Shown here: piece after piece, positions 18,592 through 27,174 of the stretch
Layout: each line of letters begins with the position of its first letter
Numbering within the stretch: the first letter of the stretch is position 1
Source: Colivivens sp964452915
GTDB taxonomy: Bacteria > Bacteroidota > Bacteroidia > Bacteroidales > Bacteroidaceae
NCBI GenBank assembly: GCA_964452915.1
Contig: CAYVNW010000009.1
Coordinates: 5,430 to 69,429 of the forward strand
Reading direction: 5' to 3'
Length of the DNA stretch: 64,000 nt
Notes under the pieces: model-generated
The model's input: the letters and a program-made list of their open reading frames with translations, nothing else
Database searches by the model: none
What the model was told of the DNA's origin: nothing
Program-made: the position numbers and the translations under genes

Positions 18592-18633
18592 CGATGTGAT
18601 AATAACAAACTTATTAAAGAAAGGAGTTAGAAT

Positions 18634-19650
18634 ATGAAGACCTTGAGAACTACAGTTGTAATGATGGCGATGGCTTTCACTTCATTACTTGCGAATGCGC
18701 AACCAATGACAATATACTCCATGCGCAGTAATGCACGATTCTTAACCGATCGTATGGCTTATACTTTAGGATTGAATCCTGCAATTCTTGACGACTTGTA
18801 TTGTATCAACTACGACTATATATGCGGCGTAAATGATTATTTGGACCAAGTCGCACTTGGATATCGTTATGATGATTATATGGAAGTGTTGTATGCACGT
18901 GATTATGCCCTACGCCGGTTACTCAACGAAAGTCAATGGGCATTGCTGATGACATATGATTATTTCTATCGTCCGATAGCATTTGCAAACCATCATTGGC
19001 GCTTTGCTATTTATGCACATGACCACAGAATGAATTATTTCTTCTTCAATCCGCCACGCAGGTTTAATGAATACAGAGGTGGAGTGTTCTTTGGAGGAAT
19101 GCGAAGGATTAATGATGGTATGCGTGGTGGGGATATGCGAAGGGGGCAAGTTGGCGCTCCTGGCAGATTCGTTCCTCAAGACGGACGTGGAAATATGAAT
19201 TACAATGGTAATGGCTTTCATATAGGTGACCCAGGCAGAAACAACCAAGGTGGGCAGATGAACAGAGATAACCAAAATATTCCTCAAAACAGAAACAACC
19301 GAGACAATCAGGAAGTACGTAATAACCAGAACCGTCAGATTGACCACAATAATCAGAACAACCGGTTTAATGGCGATATGAACAACAATGGTAATCAACG
19401 GACTTCTACCCGAAATGGTGGCACAACAGTTAATCGTAACTATGGCGGCACGGTTGTCAATACACGCAACAACACGATGAATACTCGAACTTCCAGTACA
19501 CGTTCTTATTCGAATACGAATCAACAGCGGAATATGAACCGTCAGACTAATACTCGTAGTACGGGGACTCCTTCGGTTACCCAGACTCGCGGTACGGTAA
19601 ATACTCGTCCGTCAGGCACAGTTTCAGGACGTTCTACTGGCAGACGTTGA
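18634..19650 (+). CDS. Exported protein with Asn/Arg/Thr-rich tail, function unknown
   Basis: A 338-residue protein with a clear signal peptide (residues 1-22, ending LLANAQ). Residues ~25-145 form a Tyr- and Asp-rich, probably helical domain. From about 150 to the end it is low complexity: Gly/Met/Arg-rich, then dominated by Asn, Gln, Arg and Thr, with no Cys. The tail is strongly basic and probably disordered. It has its own promoter and a strong AAAGGAG ribosome-binding site, suggesting substantial expression. I do not recognise the family; an envelope or surface role is a guess. Confidence 0.75.
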   Translation: MKTLRTTVVMMAMAFTSLLANAQPMTIYSMRSNARFLTDRMAYTLGLNPAILDDLYCINYDYICGVNDYLDQVALGYRYDDYMEVLYARDYALRRLLNESQWALLMTYDYFYRPIAFANHHWRFAIYAHDHRMNYFFFNPPRRFNEYRGGVFFGGMRRINDGMRGGDMRRGQVGAPGRFVPQDGRGNMNYNGNGFHIGDPGRNNQGGQMNRDNQNIPQNRNNRDNQEVRNNQNRQIDHNNQNNRFNGDMNNNGNQRTSTRNGGTTVNRNYGGTVVNTRNNTMNTRTSSTRSYSNTNQQRNMNRQTNTRSTGTPSVTQTRGTVNTRPSGTVSGRSTGRR

Positions 19651-19679
19651 CTTGCTTATGCCTATAAGTTGATAAGGTT

Positions 19680-19826
19680 ATATTGCTGTCCGCTAAAATG
19701 TGTACCTTTGTTCATGGTTATCTATTTTTATTTGCAACAACAAAGGTAACTAAAAGGACTGAAATCCAAGCGAGGATTTCAGCCCAATTTTTTAATTCTC
19801 AAAAAAGTTTTAGCGGACAGCAATAT
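19680..19826. mobile_element. Candidate MITE or IS remnant with 19-bp terminal inverted repeats
   Basis: The 147-bp segment is bounded by ATATTGCTGTCCGCTAAAA (19680-19698) and its exact reverse complement (19808-19826). Inside lies a second inverted pair, TACCTTTGTT (19703-19712) and AACAAAGGTA (19739-19748), each containing a TAnnTTTG-like box, and then a terminator hairpin. It encodes no protein. ATAT at both outer edges could be a 4-bp target duplication, with the inverted repeat then being TGCTGTCCGCTAAAA. It sits between two convergent genes. I cannot name a parent transposon. Confidence 0.55.
19756..19793. terminator. Bidirectional terminator inside the inverted-repeat element
   Basis: CTGAAATCC (19759-19767) pairs with GGATTTCAG (19774-19782) around a 6-base loop. 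On the plus strand it is followed by a T run at 19788-19793; on the minus strand by TCCTTTTAG. It can serve both the gene ending at 19650 and the minus-strand peptidase gene ending at 19871. Confidence 0.65.
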
Positions 19827-19870
19827 GAAAAATAGTTGTTATCATCATAACGCTAATGACCGAATTGGAA

Positions 19871-22156
19871 TTATTTCTCTAATTCACTCCATGCAGGCGG
19901 TTCAACACCAAGGAAATTCTTTACGAAGAAGTCGTACATCTTGTGTGTCCCATAAGCTCCACCCATTGTGTGGTGCTCTCCCGGCAAGTAAATAAATTCA
20001 AAGTCTTTGTTGTGCTTAATAAGCTGATTGACAACTTGGAATGTTGACGACGGATCAACGTTGTCGTCTAATTCACCAACCACCAGCATCAACTTACCTT
20101 TCAAGTTGGCGATGTGCTCGGTATTACTGCTTTCAACATACGACTCGTCGATCGGATAACCCATCCATTGTTCGTTCCACCAAATCTTATCCATTCGGTT
20201 GTCATGACATCCGCAAGCAGAATATGCAGCTTTGTAAAAGTCTCCGTGGAACAGCAATGCTGCAAGTGCTTCCTGTCCGCCTGCAGAACATCCGTAAATA
20301 CCCACACGGTCAAGATCCATATATGGATATTTTTCGGCTGCTGCTTTTATCCATGCTATACGGTCAGGGAATCCTGCGTCCTTCAGGTTCTTATAACATA
20401 CTTCCTCAAAATCTTTGCTTCTCCACGATGTTGTCATTGCGTCGAGTTGTACAACGATGAAGCCTAATTCCGCGAGATCTGCAAGACTTCCTACTGTCGA
20501 GAAGTTTTTTGGAACATATTGATCGCCCGGACCGGAATAAATATACTCTATGACAGGATACTTCTTGTTTGGGTCGAAGTTTGACGGACGTTGTATGATT
20601 CCCCACATATCGGTCTTGCCATCACGTCCTTTGGCTACAAACACTTCTTGAGGTTGCCAATCGGTCTTTTCCAGTGCGGAGATATCGGCTTTTGCTAATG
20701 TCCGGAGTAATTTGCCTGTCTTTCCGTCACGTAGTACTGTTACAGGAGGATTCTCCACTGTGGAGTATGTATCTATTATGTACGACCTGTCTTGGCTGAA
20801 TGTTGCTCTGTGATTTCCCTCTTCAGGTGTAAGGTCAACAAATCCCTTTCCATTGAAGTTCACTTTACAATAGTGAATATTATACGGGTCTTCATTTGGA
20901 TTGCTCTTAGGCAGGCCCTCTCCGTTAGCCGTGAAGTAAATCACCTTCTTGTCTTCGTCTATATAGTTAATTTGGCGTACATAGAACTTACCTTTAGTAA
21001 TTTGGTTTACCACCTTCCCTGTTGTGCGGTCGTACATATAAAGATGTCCATAGCGGTCGCGTTCGCTAAACCAAATGATGTGCTTACCGTCATTCAGGTC
21101 ATTGCGGCTGAGGCGTGTCCATGCAATATATTTCTTTTCTTTCTCCTCTATAATAGGACGGACAGCTCCTGTTTCCGCATTCAGTTCAAGCACACGGTAG
21201 GTCTTGTGTCCGCGCTCATTAAACTCGAAGGTAAGAGTGTGTTTGCCTTCGTCCCAATAAGGAGTCGAAAGGTCGAACTGACTTGCAAACAGTTCGTCTG
21301 ACGGGATTGTAACTTTCTTAGTGGCAAGTTCGATAACCACCGGAACTTTATAGTCAAGTGAGTCGCCTGGCTTTGCGTATTCTATGTTATAGTATTTAGG
21401 CTGTAATTGATCTGTCGGTGACGAATTGACGTAGGTTACATAGCGTTTTGGCGCAGGTTTAATTTTTACTGTAGCATAATATTTGCCGTCAGTCGAGAAA
21501 CTTCCCCATGAGGAGTAGTAGAAGTGTTCATTGCCATCGGTAGTGAGTGCTGATTCTTCGTTGGTCTCGGCATTTCTGATATAAAGGTTGTTGTCTTTCC
21601 CATATACCTGTATCTTGCCGTCTCCAAAGTTTGCTGTTCTGCCTCTTTGGTCATCAACTTCCGACCAAGGCCGTTCGCCTCCGCGTCCCCGGCGGCGTCC
21701 TTCGTCTCTGTTTTGTGCTTGTTCTCCTTTTGTCAGTGTACTTGTTTTAGGATTGTATGTCCAATTGTAGCCGTTGGCAATAAATTGTGCCCCGATTGTA
21801 CCGTCGTTCAGCTTTTTCAATTCAGGATAAATCCACAGTCGGTTGTCTTTAGCATCTGTTCCGAGTTGCTTGCTTAACTCCGATGCTACTTTACTAACGT
21901 CCATCAGCAGTTCTTGCTTATTTGACTTGAGGTCAACCACATAGTATTTTTGTCCGTCGTTCTCTTGGACAGAATACCACATTTTGCTGCCGACTTCATC
22001 GTTTTCAACAAAACGCGATTGAATATTGGCATTGACTACCTTGTCGCCATACCTGCTGCGCAGGTTGTACGCACGCTGGTAATCAGCGATGGTTCCTTGT
22101 GCCATTGCTCCGACAGCAATGGCGTACAGGCCTAAAAGAAATAAATGTCTTCTCAT
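19871..22156 (-). CDS. S9-family dipeptidyl peptidase (DPP IV-like)
   Basis: A 761-residue exported serine peptidase predicted to release Xaa-Pro or Xaa-Ala dipeptides from peptides in the periplasm. It has a signal peptide (residues 1-20, ending GAMAQ), an eight-bladed propeller region (DPPIV_N-type, ~90-480), and a C-terminal alpha/beta-hydrolase domain. The nucleophile is S624 in YGCSAGGQE, where Trp-Ser-Tyr is more usual; the acid is D698 in ELDDNVDP, and the histidine is one of H728/H729 (GEHHTM) or H738 (GTHKMY). It follows the CxxCH propeller gene by 57 bases and is probably the last gene of that operon. Confidence 0.93.
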   Translation of the reverse strand: MRRHLFLLGLYAIAVGAMAQGTIADYQRAYNLRSRYGDKVVNANIQSRFVENDEVGSKMWYSVQENDGQKYYVVDLKSNKQELLMDVSKVASELSKQLGTDAKDNRLWIYPELKKLNDGTIGAQFIANGYNWTYNPKTSTLTKGEQAQNRDEGRRRGRGGERPWSEVDDQRGRTANFGDGKIQVYGKDNNLYIRNAETNEESALTTDGNEHFYYSSWGSFSTDGKYYATVKIKPAPKRYVTYVNSSPTDQLQPKYYNIEYAKPGDSLDYKVPVVIELATKKVTIPSDELFASQFDLSTPYWDEGKHTLTFEFNERGHKTYRVLELNAETGAVRPIIEEKEKKYIAWTRLSRNDLNDGKHIIWFSERDRYGHLYMYDRTTGKVVNQITKGKFYVRQINYIDEDKKVIYFTANGEGLPKSNPNEDPYNIHYCKVNFNGKGFVDLTPEEGNHRATFSQDRSYIIDTYSTVENPPVTVLRDGKTGKLLRTLAKADISALEKTDWQPQEVFVAKGRDGKTDMWGIIQRPSNFDPNKKYPVIEYIYSGPGDQYVPKNFSTVGSLADLAELGFIVVQLDAMTTSWRSKDFEEVCYKNLKDAGFPDRIAWIKAAAEKYPYMDLDRVGIYGCSAGGQEALAALLFHGDFYKAAYSACGCHDNRMDKIWWNEQWMGYPIDESYVESSNTEHIANLKGKLMLVVGELDDNVDPSSTFQVVNQLIKHNKDFEFIYLPGEHHTMGGAYGTHKMYDFFVKNFLGVEPPAWSELEK

Positions 22157-22213
22157 TGATTACTTAGTTTTTTAGTGTTACGTATATTTTAATTGTTGAT
22201 GAATCCAGTGTGT

Positions 22214-23767
22214 TCAATTAATAATGTGCTTACTTTCGACAGTTTTGGTCCGTGTACTGTTTTTCCGGATTTTCCCCGAGTGGAACGTTGCCTTCTTGGC
22301 GGTTTTGCGTGCTTCGCTTGCCAACTCTTGTGGCGTCACCCTGACAGGTTCTGTCATGAATTCCGGAACGTTGTAACTGCGTGTGAAGTATGTATAAAAG
22401 TCGGGATCTTGTTGTGGTAATTCAAATGCTTTGTGGGTTTTCCCATTCTTGTCGCAGTATGTTATATACAGACGTGAATAATTACCGTCGTCTCTGCGGC
22501 TGATGAAGATAATCCATCTGCCGTTGCTCGACCATGCATGGTAACTTTCAGCACGGTCGCTGTTTGCTTCTTCAAGTTTGTGAACTCGTTTTGTGGCTAT
22601 ATCCATCATATAAAGATCCGCATCGGGATGCCACACGTGGAAGCATCCATATGGAGCCATTGCAAAGAGCAGTTTTTTCCCGTCGGGACTGACTTTCGGA
22701 AATGTTGCGCTAAGACTGTCTGTGGAAGCCGCATAGAGCAATTCCGGTTCTCCAAAACTTCTTGTATGCTCATCAAAGGACTTTCTGTATATATCATATT
22801 TTATTTCCTTGTACCTGTTTATTTGCTCTGTCTCGTGTGCTACTGTGTCCTTGTATTCAAAGTGAGCTGAACAATAATAGAGGTACTTTCCGCCGGGCGA
22901 CCAGCACGGAAAACTTTCCAATTCATCTTCCTCAACGCATACGTTGCTAATCTCATTTTTCTCCACGTCGTAGAGAATGATGTCGCTTTCTGAATCTTGT
23001 ACTTCTATCTTCCCGTTGCTTTTGGTTTGGAACGTCTGTCCTGTTAGATTAGTAGAGTATGCTATCAGAGGCAGGGTAGGATGCCATGACGGATATACGC
23101 CGGCGCTGAGTGTAGAGTCGGTTTTCAGGTCTACTTTCTGAGGAATGTTGTTGCGCACAATCATTGTACCTCCGTGCCCTTGTCGCATGTGAAATTGCAT
23201 GTTAGCCGTTTTGTAGTTTTGGTATGAGTGGCAGTTGATGCATTGTCCGTCACGTTCACCTGATATAATCATATTATTGTATATATCCTTCTCCTCGAAA
23301 TTGGTCAGGTTGCGTTGGTTGATACTTAACGACTCATAGGCTACGTACGAAGGAAATATCAGTCGGTATGAAATGTACGGGTCAATTGTTTCGTTGGCTA
23401 CGTAAATTTTAAACGGCTTGTATTTTTCCCACTCGCCATTTGCGTGTGCATATACTTCGACTGATATGCTATTACCTTTTGCCTTGTTCAACAGTTCCCG
23501 CCATTCGGTTTCGCCGATTTGCACTTTATGCCCATTGCCGAACGTTACCGATTCGTCTCCGTATGACAGTTTTGCCACACACTCGTCGATATTCCCTTTG
23601 ATACCAAAGTTGAGTGGAGCGATATTGCTTGGAATCACAACCTCTTTGTAATCGGGATAAATATCAGGGTCTTTGTCTTCCGATGTGTATGAATCGGGAA
23701 TTCTCGGATGGTTGGAGCAACTGCACATTATCAATGCCGCCATTAATATGTAAATCAGTCTGTTCAT
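22214..23767 (-). CDS. CxxCH beta-propeller lipoprotein, copy 1
   Basis: A 517-residue lipoprotein. The start at 23767 gives MNRLIYILMAALIMCSCSN, a lipoprotein signal with Cys at 15 or 17; upstream codons to 23821 overlap the previous gene's end. The N-terminal ~170 residues are a beta-rich region beginning IPDSYTS. CINCHSYQNY at residues 176-185 contains a c-type heme attachment motif (CxxCH). The rest has PD40/TolB-like propeller repeats, e.g. SPGGKYLYYCSAHF, SPDGKKLLFAMAPYG and SSNGRWIIFISRRDDGNYSR. Its paralogue is at 25439-27112. It is 14 bases after the membrane protein gene. A heme-containing role is inferred from the motif alone. Confidence 0.85.
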   Translation of the reverse strand: MNRLIYILMAALIMCSCSNHPRIPDSYTSEDKDPDIYPDYKEVVIPSNIAPLNFGIKGNIDECVAKLSYGDESVTFGNGHKVQIGETEWRELLNKAKGNSISVEVYAHANGEWEKYKPFKIYVANETIDPYISYRLIFPSYVAYESLSINQRNLTNFEEKDIYNNMIISGERDGQCINCHSYQNYKTANMQFHMRQGHGGTMIVRNNIPQKVDLKTDSTLSAGVYPSWHPTLPLIAYSTNLTGQTFQTKSNGKIEVQDSESDIILYDVEKNEISNVCVEEDELESFPCWSPGGKYLYYCSAHFEYKDTVAHETEQINRYKEIKYDIYRKSFDEHTRSFGEPELLYAASTDSLSATFPKVSPDGKKLLFAMAPYGCFHVWHPDADLYMMDIATKRVHKLEEANSDRAESYHAWSSNGRWIIFISRRDDGNYSRLYITYCDKNGKTHKAFELPQQDPDFYTYFTRSYNVPEFMTEPVRVTPQELASEARKTAKKATFHSGKIRKNSTRTKTVESKHIIN

Positions 23768-23781
23768 TTTATATTCTTGTT

Positions 23782-25428
23782 TTAATAAATTTTGAAGTCT
23801 GTATAGAAATAATAGTACCACCAGTATGTATCGCCATACGCATGTTTCAATTTTGCTCCCATCGCATGTTCCTCCATGCCTTGGTTAAGCAAAATGTTGT
23901 ATTCCTCGCAGAAGTGGTTGTAGCGTGTAACTATAATGTCATCGAATGGGAAATTATTTGTGTTGATAGGCGCGTCGGGTTGTTTTGACAGTAGTAATGC
24001 CGCTTGCTGGTACAGCTCGGGGATTTTCTCTCCTTGATGCTTGTTTACATATCTGTAGAAGTGCATGCAGAACGAATATGTGTCCTCTGTCCATAATGAT
24101 GTACATAGAATGAGATTTTCCAATGTTTGGTTTGCAGGAAAAGCCTTTGACGAGTAGTGGTTGAGTAGCCATTTTTCAGGCAGGCTGTTGTCTACGTCGA
24201 GAGTGTTGACATTATCAGTCAACAACGGAGCAATGCATATGTACTCTATCGACTGCCTCAGCTTGTCAGCGTTGATAAGCATTGGCTCACGTTCCCTAAC
24301 CCAATTTTTATGGAACAGGGTGGTTTTTAGCAGGGCAAGGTATTTGCTTGCCAATTCGAACTCGTGGTTCATTATGGCGCAGCGGGCCATCATCTTCAGA
24401 TTCTTGACTTTGAACCCCGTGACCACACTGTTTTCCATTGCCCAATGGTATGCGTAATTTATTTGTCCAAATTGATAGTATATCATTGATGCATCGATCC
24501 GACATATGTACACTTTCAGTGAGTCGCCTGGCTCAGGTTGCATACCGCAATTGTTGATCTTGAACATATCGGTGATACGGCCTTGATGCAACAAAGCGAT
24601 ATTTTTGTATATCACCATGAGGTTGGTAGGCCGCTTGGCTTTTATTGACTCATCAATCACCTTGCTCCACTGGCAGTTGTCGATTGCACGCATCATTCTC
24701 AGTTCTGCATGAAAATTGTAGTTGCGGAACGAAAGGAAATATGCAGAGCTGGTAAATGCCGCCAGTGCGATTATGGTAAGTATCTCATTTTTCCACTTTG
24801 ACCTTAGCGGAACCGTTATTAATTTGGCAAGTGGCAACAAAACAACCGATAGTGGAGCTATTATAAATGGAATTTGCAGTGTGTAGTCTCTGTAATCTCT
24901 CCATTGGCAATCAGGAATGTTCTGCCCCACAGCAAAATAGGCGAATATAAAAAGCATCCATGCGATGTTTGGCTTATAGAATAGTCTGACGATTCTCCCG
25001 GCAATCCATGTGACCAGCATGGTAGCGAGAAAACTGACGCTTGGCGCGAAACAGTAACCTGGTGTCTTAATATAGTAGATCCAATATCCTATGTCAGTTA
25101 CAGATATTAATAGTGCGCAAATGGGAATCCACGCAAGAAGTCTGCTGTTGCCTTTGAGTGCGAACGCGTCAACAATCAGTATATATGTGGCGATCCATAT
25201 AGCTACGAGTATTAGTGAGCCAGCCCAAGGGTAATAGAAGAACTGTGTCAGGAAACTGCCGATCCACGTCCATAGTCCGCCACCTTGTCGCAAGGTTTCC
25301 AACATGAAGGTACGGTTGCCAAGAAACGTGTTGTTTTCCTCTACGGCATAGAGATAGTCTGACTGAGTCAGCAAGACTATATAAGCTGCAAAAGGGAAAA
25401 GCACTGTGTAGAATATTGATTTCTTCAT
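23782..25428 (-). CDS. DUF6057-like polytopic membrane protein, copy 1
   Basis: A 548-residue protein. The first ~310 residues hold about seven or eight hydrophobic membrane segments, including SDYLYAVEE after the first and FFYYPWAGSLILVAIW. The C-terminal ~240 residues are soluble and helical, with repeated lengths suggesting TPR-like pairs. I recall this family as DUF6057 in Bacteroidota; no function is known to me. It is 10 bases after the copy-2 propeller gene and 14 bases before the copy-1 propeller gene. Its paralogue at 27175-29133 is ~100 residues longer, mainly from an extra N-terminal segment. Confidence 0.8.
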   Translation of the reverse strand: MKKSIFYTVLFPFAAYIVLLTQSDYLYAVEENNTFLGNRTFMLETLRQGGGLWTWIGSFLTQFFYYPWAGSLILVAIWIATYILIVDAFALKGNSRLLAWIPICALLISVTDIGYWIYYIKTPGYCFAPSVSFLATMLVTWIAGRIVRLFYKPNIAWMLFIFAYFAVGQNIPDCQWRDYRDYTLQIPFIIAPLSVVLLPLAKLITVPLRSKWKNEILTIIALAAFTSSAYFLSFRNYNFHAELRMMRAIDNCQWSKVIDESIKAKRPTNLMVIYKNIALLHQGRITDMFKINNCGMQPEPGDSLKVYICRIDASMIYYQFGQINYAYHWAMENSVVTGFKVKNLKMMARCAIMNHEFELASKYLALLKTTLFHKNWVREREPMLINADKLRQSIEYICIAPLLTDNVNTLDVDNSLPEKWLLNHYSSKAFPANQTLENLILCTSLWTEDTYSFCMHFYRYVNKHQGEKIPELYQQAALLLSKQPDAPINTNNFPFDDIIVTRYNHFCEEYNILLNQGMEEHAMGAKLKHAYGDTYWWYYYFYTDFKIY

Positions 25429-25438
25429 GTTGGTTCCT

Positions 25439-27112
25439 TTATTTCACAAATTTGACTTTCTTGGCTTCTTTCTTCGCGGCGGATATGAATTGTTTCTCGC
25501 TGGTTCTGACCGGTTCGACCATAAATTCAGGACGATTGAATGAATGGAGCAGTGAGAAATAAGTGCCGGGATTTTTCTGTGGCAGTTCAAACGCTTTGTG
25601 ACAAACGCCGTCGGTATCGAAATATGATATGTATGGACGGGTGTAATTACCGTCATCTCGCCTTGACGCAGTCATTATCCACCGCCCGTTACTTGAGAAG
25701 GAAGGATAACTCTCGGACCGTTTGCTGTTGATTGAGTCTAATCGGAGTGGAATGCTGTCGGTAGTTTCTCCTCTCACTCCATCGGTTAGAGTTAGCAAAT
25801 ATATGTCCGCCTCGGGGTGCCATACGTGGAAGCAGCCGAAGTCGCCAAGCGCAAACACCATGTGCCTGCCGTCGGGTGATACTCTTGGGAGGGTAGCACT
25901 CTTACCGTTGGCTGCAGCGTCAAATACAATTCGTTTAGGTCCGAACGTATGTGTTTTAAGGTCATAATCTTTAGCATAGATGCTGTATTGCACTTCTTTG
26001 TACCTTTCGATTATTTCTCTCGCCTTGTCTTCCGGATTGTTGTGCACGAAATGAGCCGAACAGTAATATAGTGTCTTCCCGTCGGGTGACCAGGTGGGGA
26101 ATACTTCCAACTCGTTTGAGTCGTTCTCCACGTATCGTAGTTCGTTCTTGTCCACATCATATATTACCAAGTCCGACTCAAGATCCTGTACTTCCACTTT
26201 TGCAATACTCTTTGTATGAAATGTTTGGAACGTTTTGTCGGTTGAGAAAACAACAAGATTCTGAGTTGGGTGCCATGCAGGGTATACACCTGCTGAAATG
26301 GTCTCACCGGTCTTTGTGTCCACTTTGTAAACCTTCTCACCATTGACAATGATTGTTCCTCCGAAATTTTGCCTTAAGTGCATCAGCATGTGGTCAGTGT
26401 GATAGTTCTGGTACGAATGACAGTTCACGCATTGGCCTGCTTTGTTGTCTGACAAATCGCTGTTGTTGTATATGTCTTTCTCGTTGAAGTTGGTCAGATT
26501 GCGTTGTACGATCGACATGCCAGCGTATGCGACGTATCCTGGTTGTATCAGCCTGTATGATATATATTCGTCAATACTGTCTGGTGCAACATATATGTTA
26601 AAGGGCTTGTATGCGGTCCATGTGCCGCCACCCTCCACGAACACTTCTACTTTCAGGCTGCCGCCTTTTGCACTCTCGCACAGAGCCCGCCATTCATCTT
26701 CGTCAAAACAGACTTTCATGCCATTGCCTCCGTAAACAGCCGACATGCCATNNNNNNNNNNNNNNNNNNNNNNNNNNNNNNNNNNNNNNNNNNNNNNNNN
26801 NNNNNNNNNNNNNNNNNNNNNNNNNNNNNNNNNNNNNNNNNNNNNNNNNNNCATGCCATTGCCTCCGTAAACAGCCGACATGCCATCGTTTGTACTAATT
26901 CGGGTCACGGCTTTTTTGCCTGTCTCCATTACTATGAAGTTTGTAGGACAGAGATTTACTGGTATGGTCACTTCTGTGTAGTCTGGAAGTATTGTTGGCA
27001 AAGTGTTGACTGTAGTGTATGAATCAGGGACTGAAGGATTGTCGCATCCTGCCAGTGCAATGATTGCCACCAAGAGCAACGCTGTACGAATATGTCTGAT
27101 AGTCGCTTTCAA
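25439..27112 (-). CDS. CxxCH beta-propeller lipoprotein, copy 2, interrupted by an assembly gap
   Basis: The paralogue of 22214-23767. It starts MKATIRHIRT with a lipobox LAGC (C23), then VPDSYTT and DYTEVTIP as in copy 1. It carries CVNCHSYQNYHTDHM (CxxCH) and PD40 repeats such as SPDGKTLYYCSAHF and SSNGRWIMTASRRDDGNYTR. One hundred Ns at 26752-26851, flanked by an identical 35-bp sequence, break it near residue 90. Removing the Ns and one repeat copy (135 bases, 45 codons) keeps the frame and gives 512 residues, close to the 517 of copy 1, so the gene is probably intact. It follows the copy-2 membrane protein gene by 62 bases. Confidence 0.85.
   Translation of the reverse strand: MKATIRHIRTALLLVAIIALAGCDNPSVPDSYTTVNTLPTILPDYTEVTIPVNLCPTNFIVMETGKKAVTRISTNDGMSAVYGGNGMXXXXXXXXXXXXXXXXXXXXXXXXXXXXXXXXXXGMSAVYGGNGMKVCFDEDEWRALCESAKGGSLKVEVFVEGGGTWTAYKPFNIYVAPDSIDEYISYRLIQPGYVAYAGMSIVQRNLTNFNEKDIYNNSDLSDNKAGQCVNCHSYQNYHTDHMLMHLRQNFGGTIIVNGEKVYKVDTKTGETISAGVYPAWHPTQNLVVFSTDKTFQTFHTKSIAKVEVQDLESDLVIYDVDKNELRYVENDSNELEVFPTWSPDGKTLYYCSAHFVHNNPEDKAREIIERYKEVQYSIYAKDYDLKTHTFGPKRIVFDAAANGKSATLPRVSPDGRHMVFALGDFGCFHVWHPEADIYLLTLTDGVRGETTDSIPLRLDSINSKRSESYPSFSSNGRWIMTASRRDDGNYTRPYISYFDTDGVCHKAFELPQKNPGTYFSLLHSFNRPEFMVEPVRTSEKQFISAAKKEAKKVKFVK
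26717..26886. repeat. Identical 35-bp sequence on both sides of the N gap
   Basis: Bases 26717-26751 and 26852-26886 are identical. This is the signature of two contigs that overlap but were joined as if separated. The 35-mer itself begins and ends with CATGCCAT, so a 27-bp tandem period (9 codons) is possible as a cause of the break, but the paralogue has a single copy at this position. Confidence 0.85.
26752..26851. other. Scaffold gap of exactly 100 Ns
   Basis: A default-length run of unknown bases. Its real size is unknown. The overlap of the flanks and the expected protein length suggest it contains no missing sequence. Confidence 0.97.
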
Positions 27113-27174
27113 CTGTTTGGTTCCGGTTTGTTACTTTGTTATTTACAATACTTTTATGCTATTTGAATTTGTGC

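Noticed and set aside
26717..26886. CRISPR array suggested by repeated 35-bp units
   Set aside because: Only two copies, separated by Ns, lying inside a coding frame and explained by overlapping contig ends.
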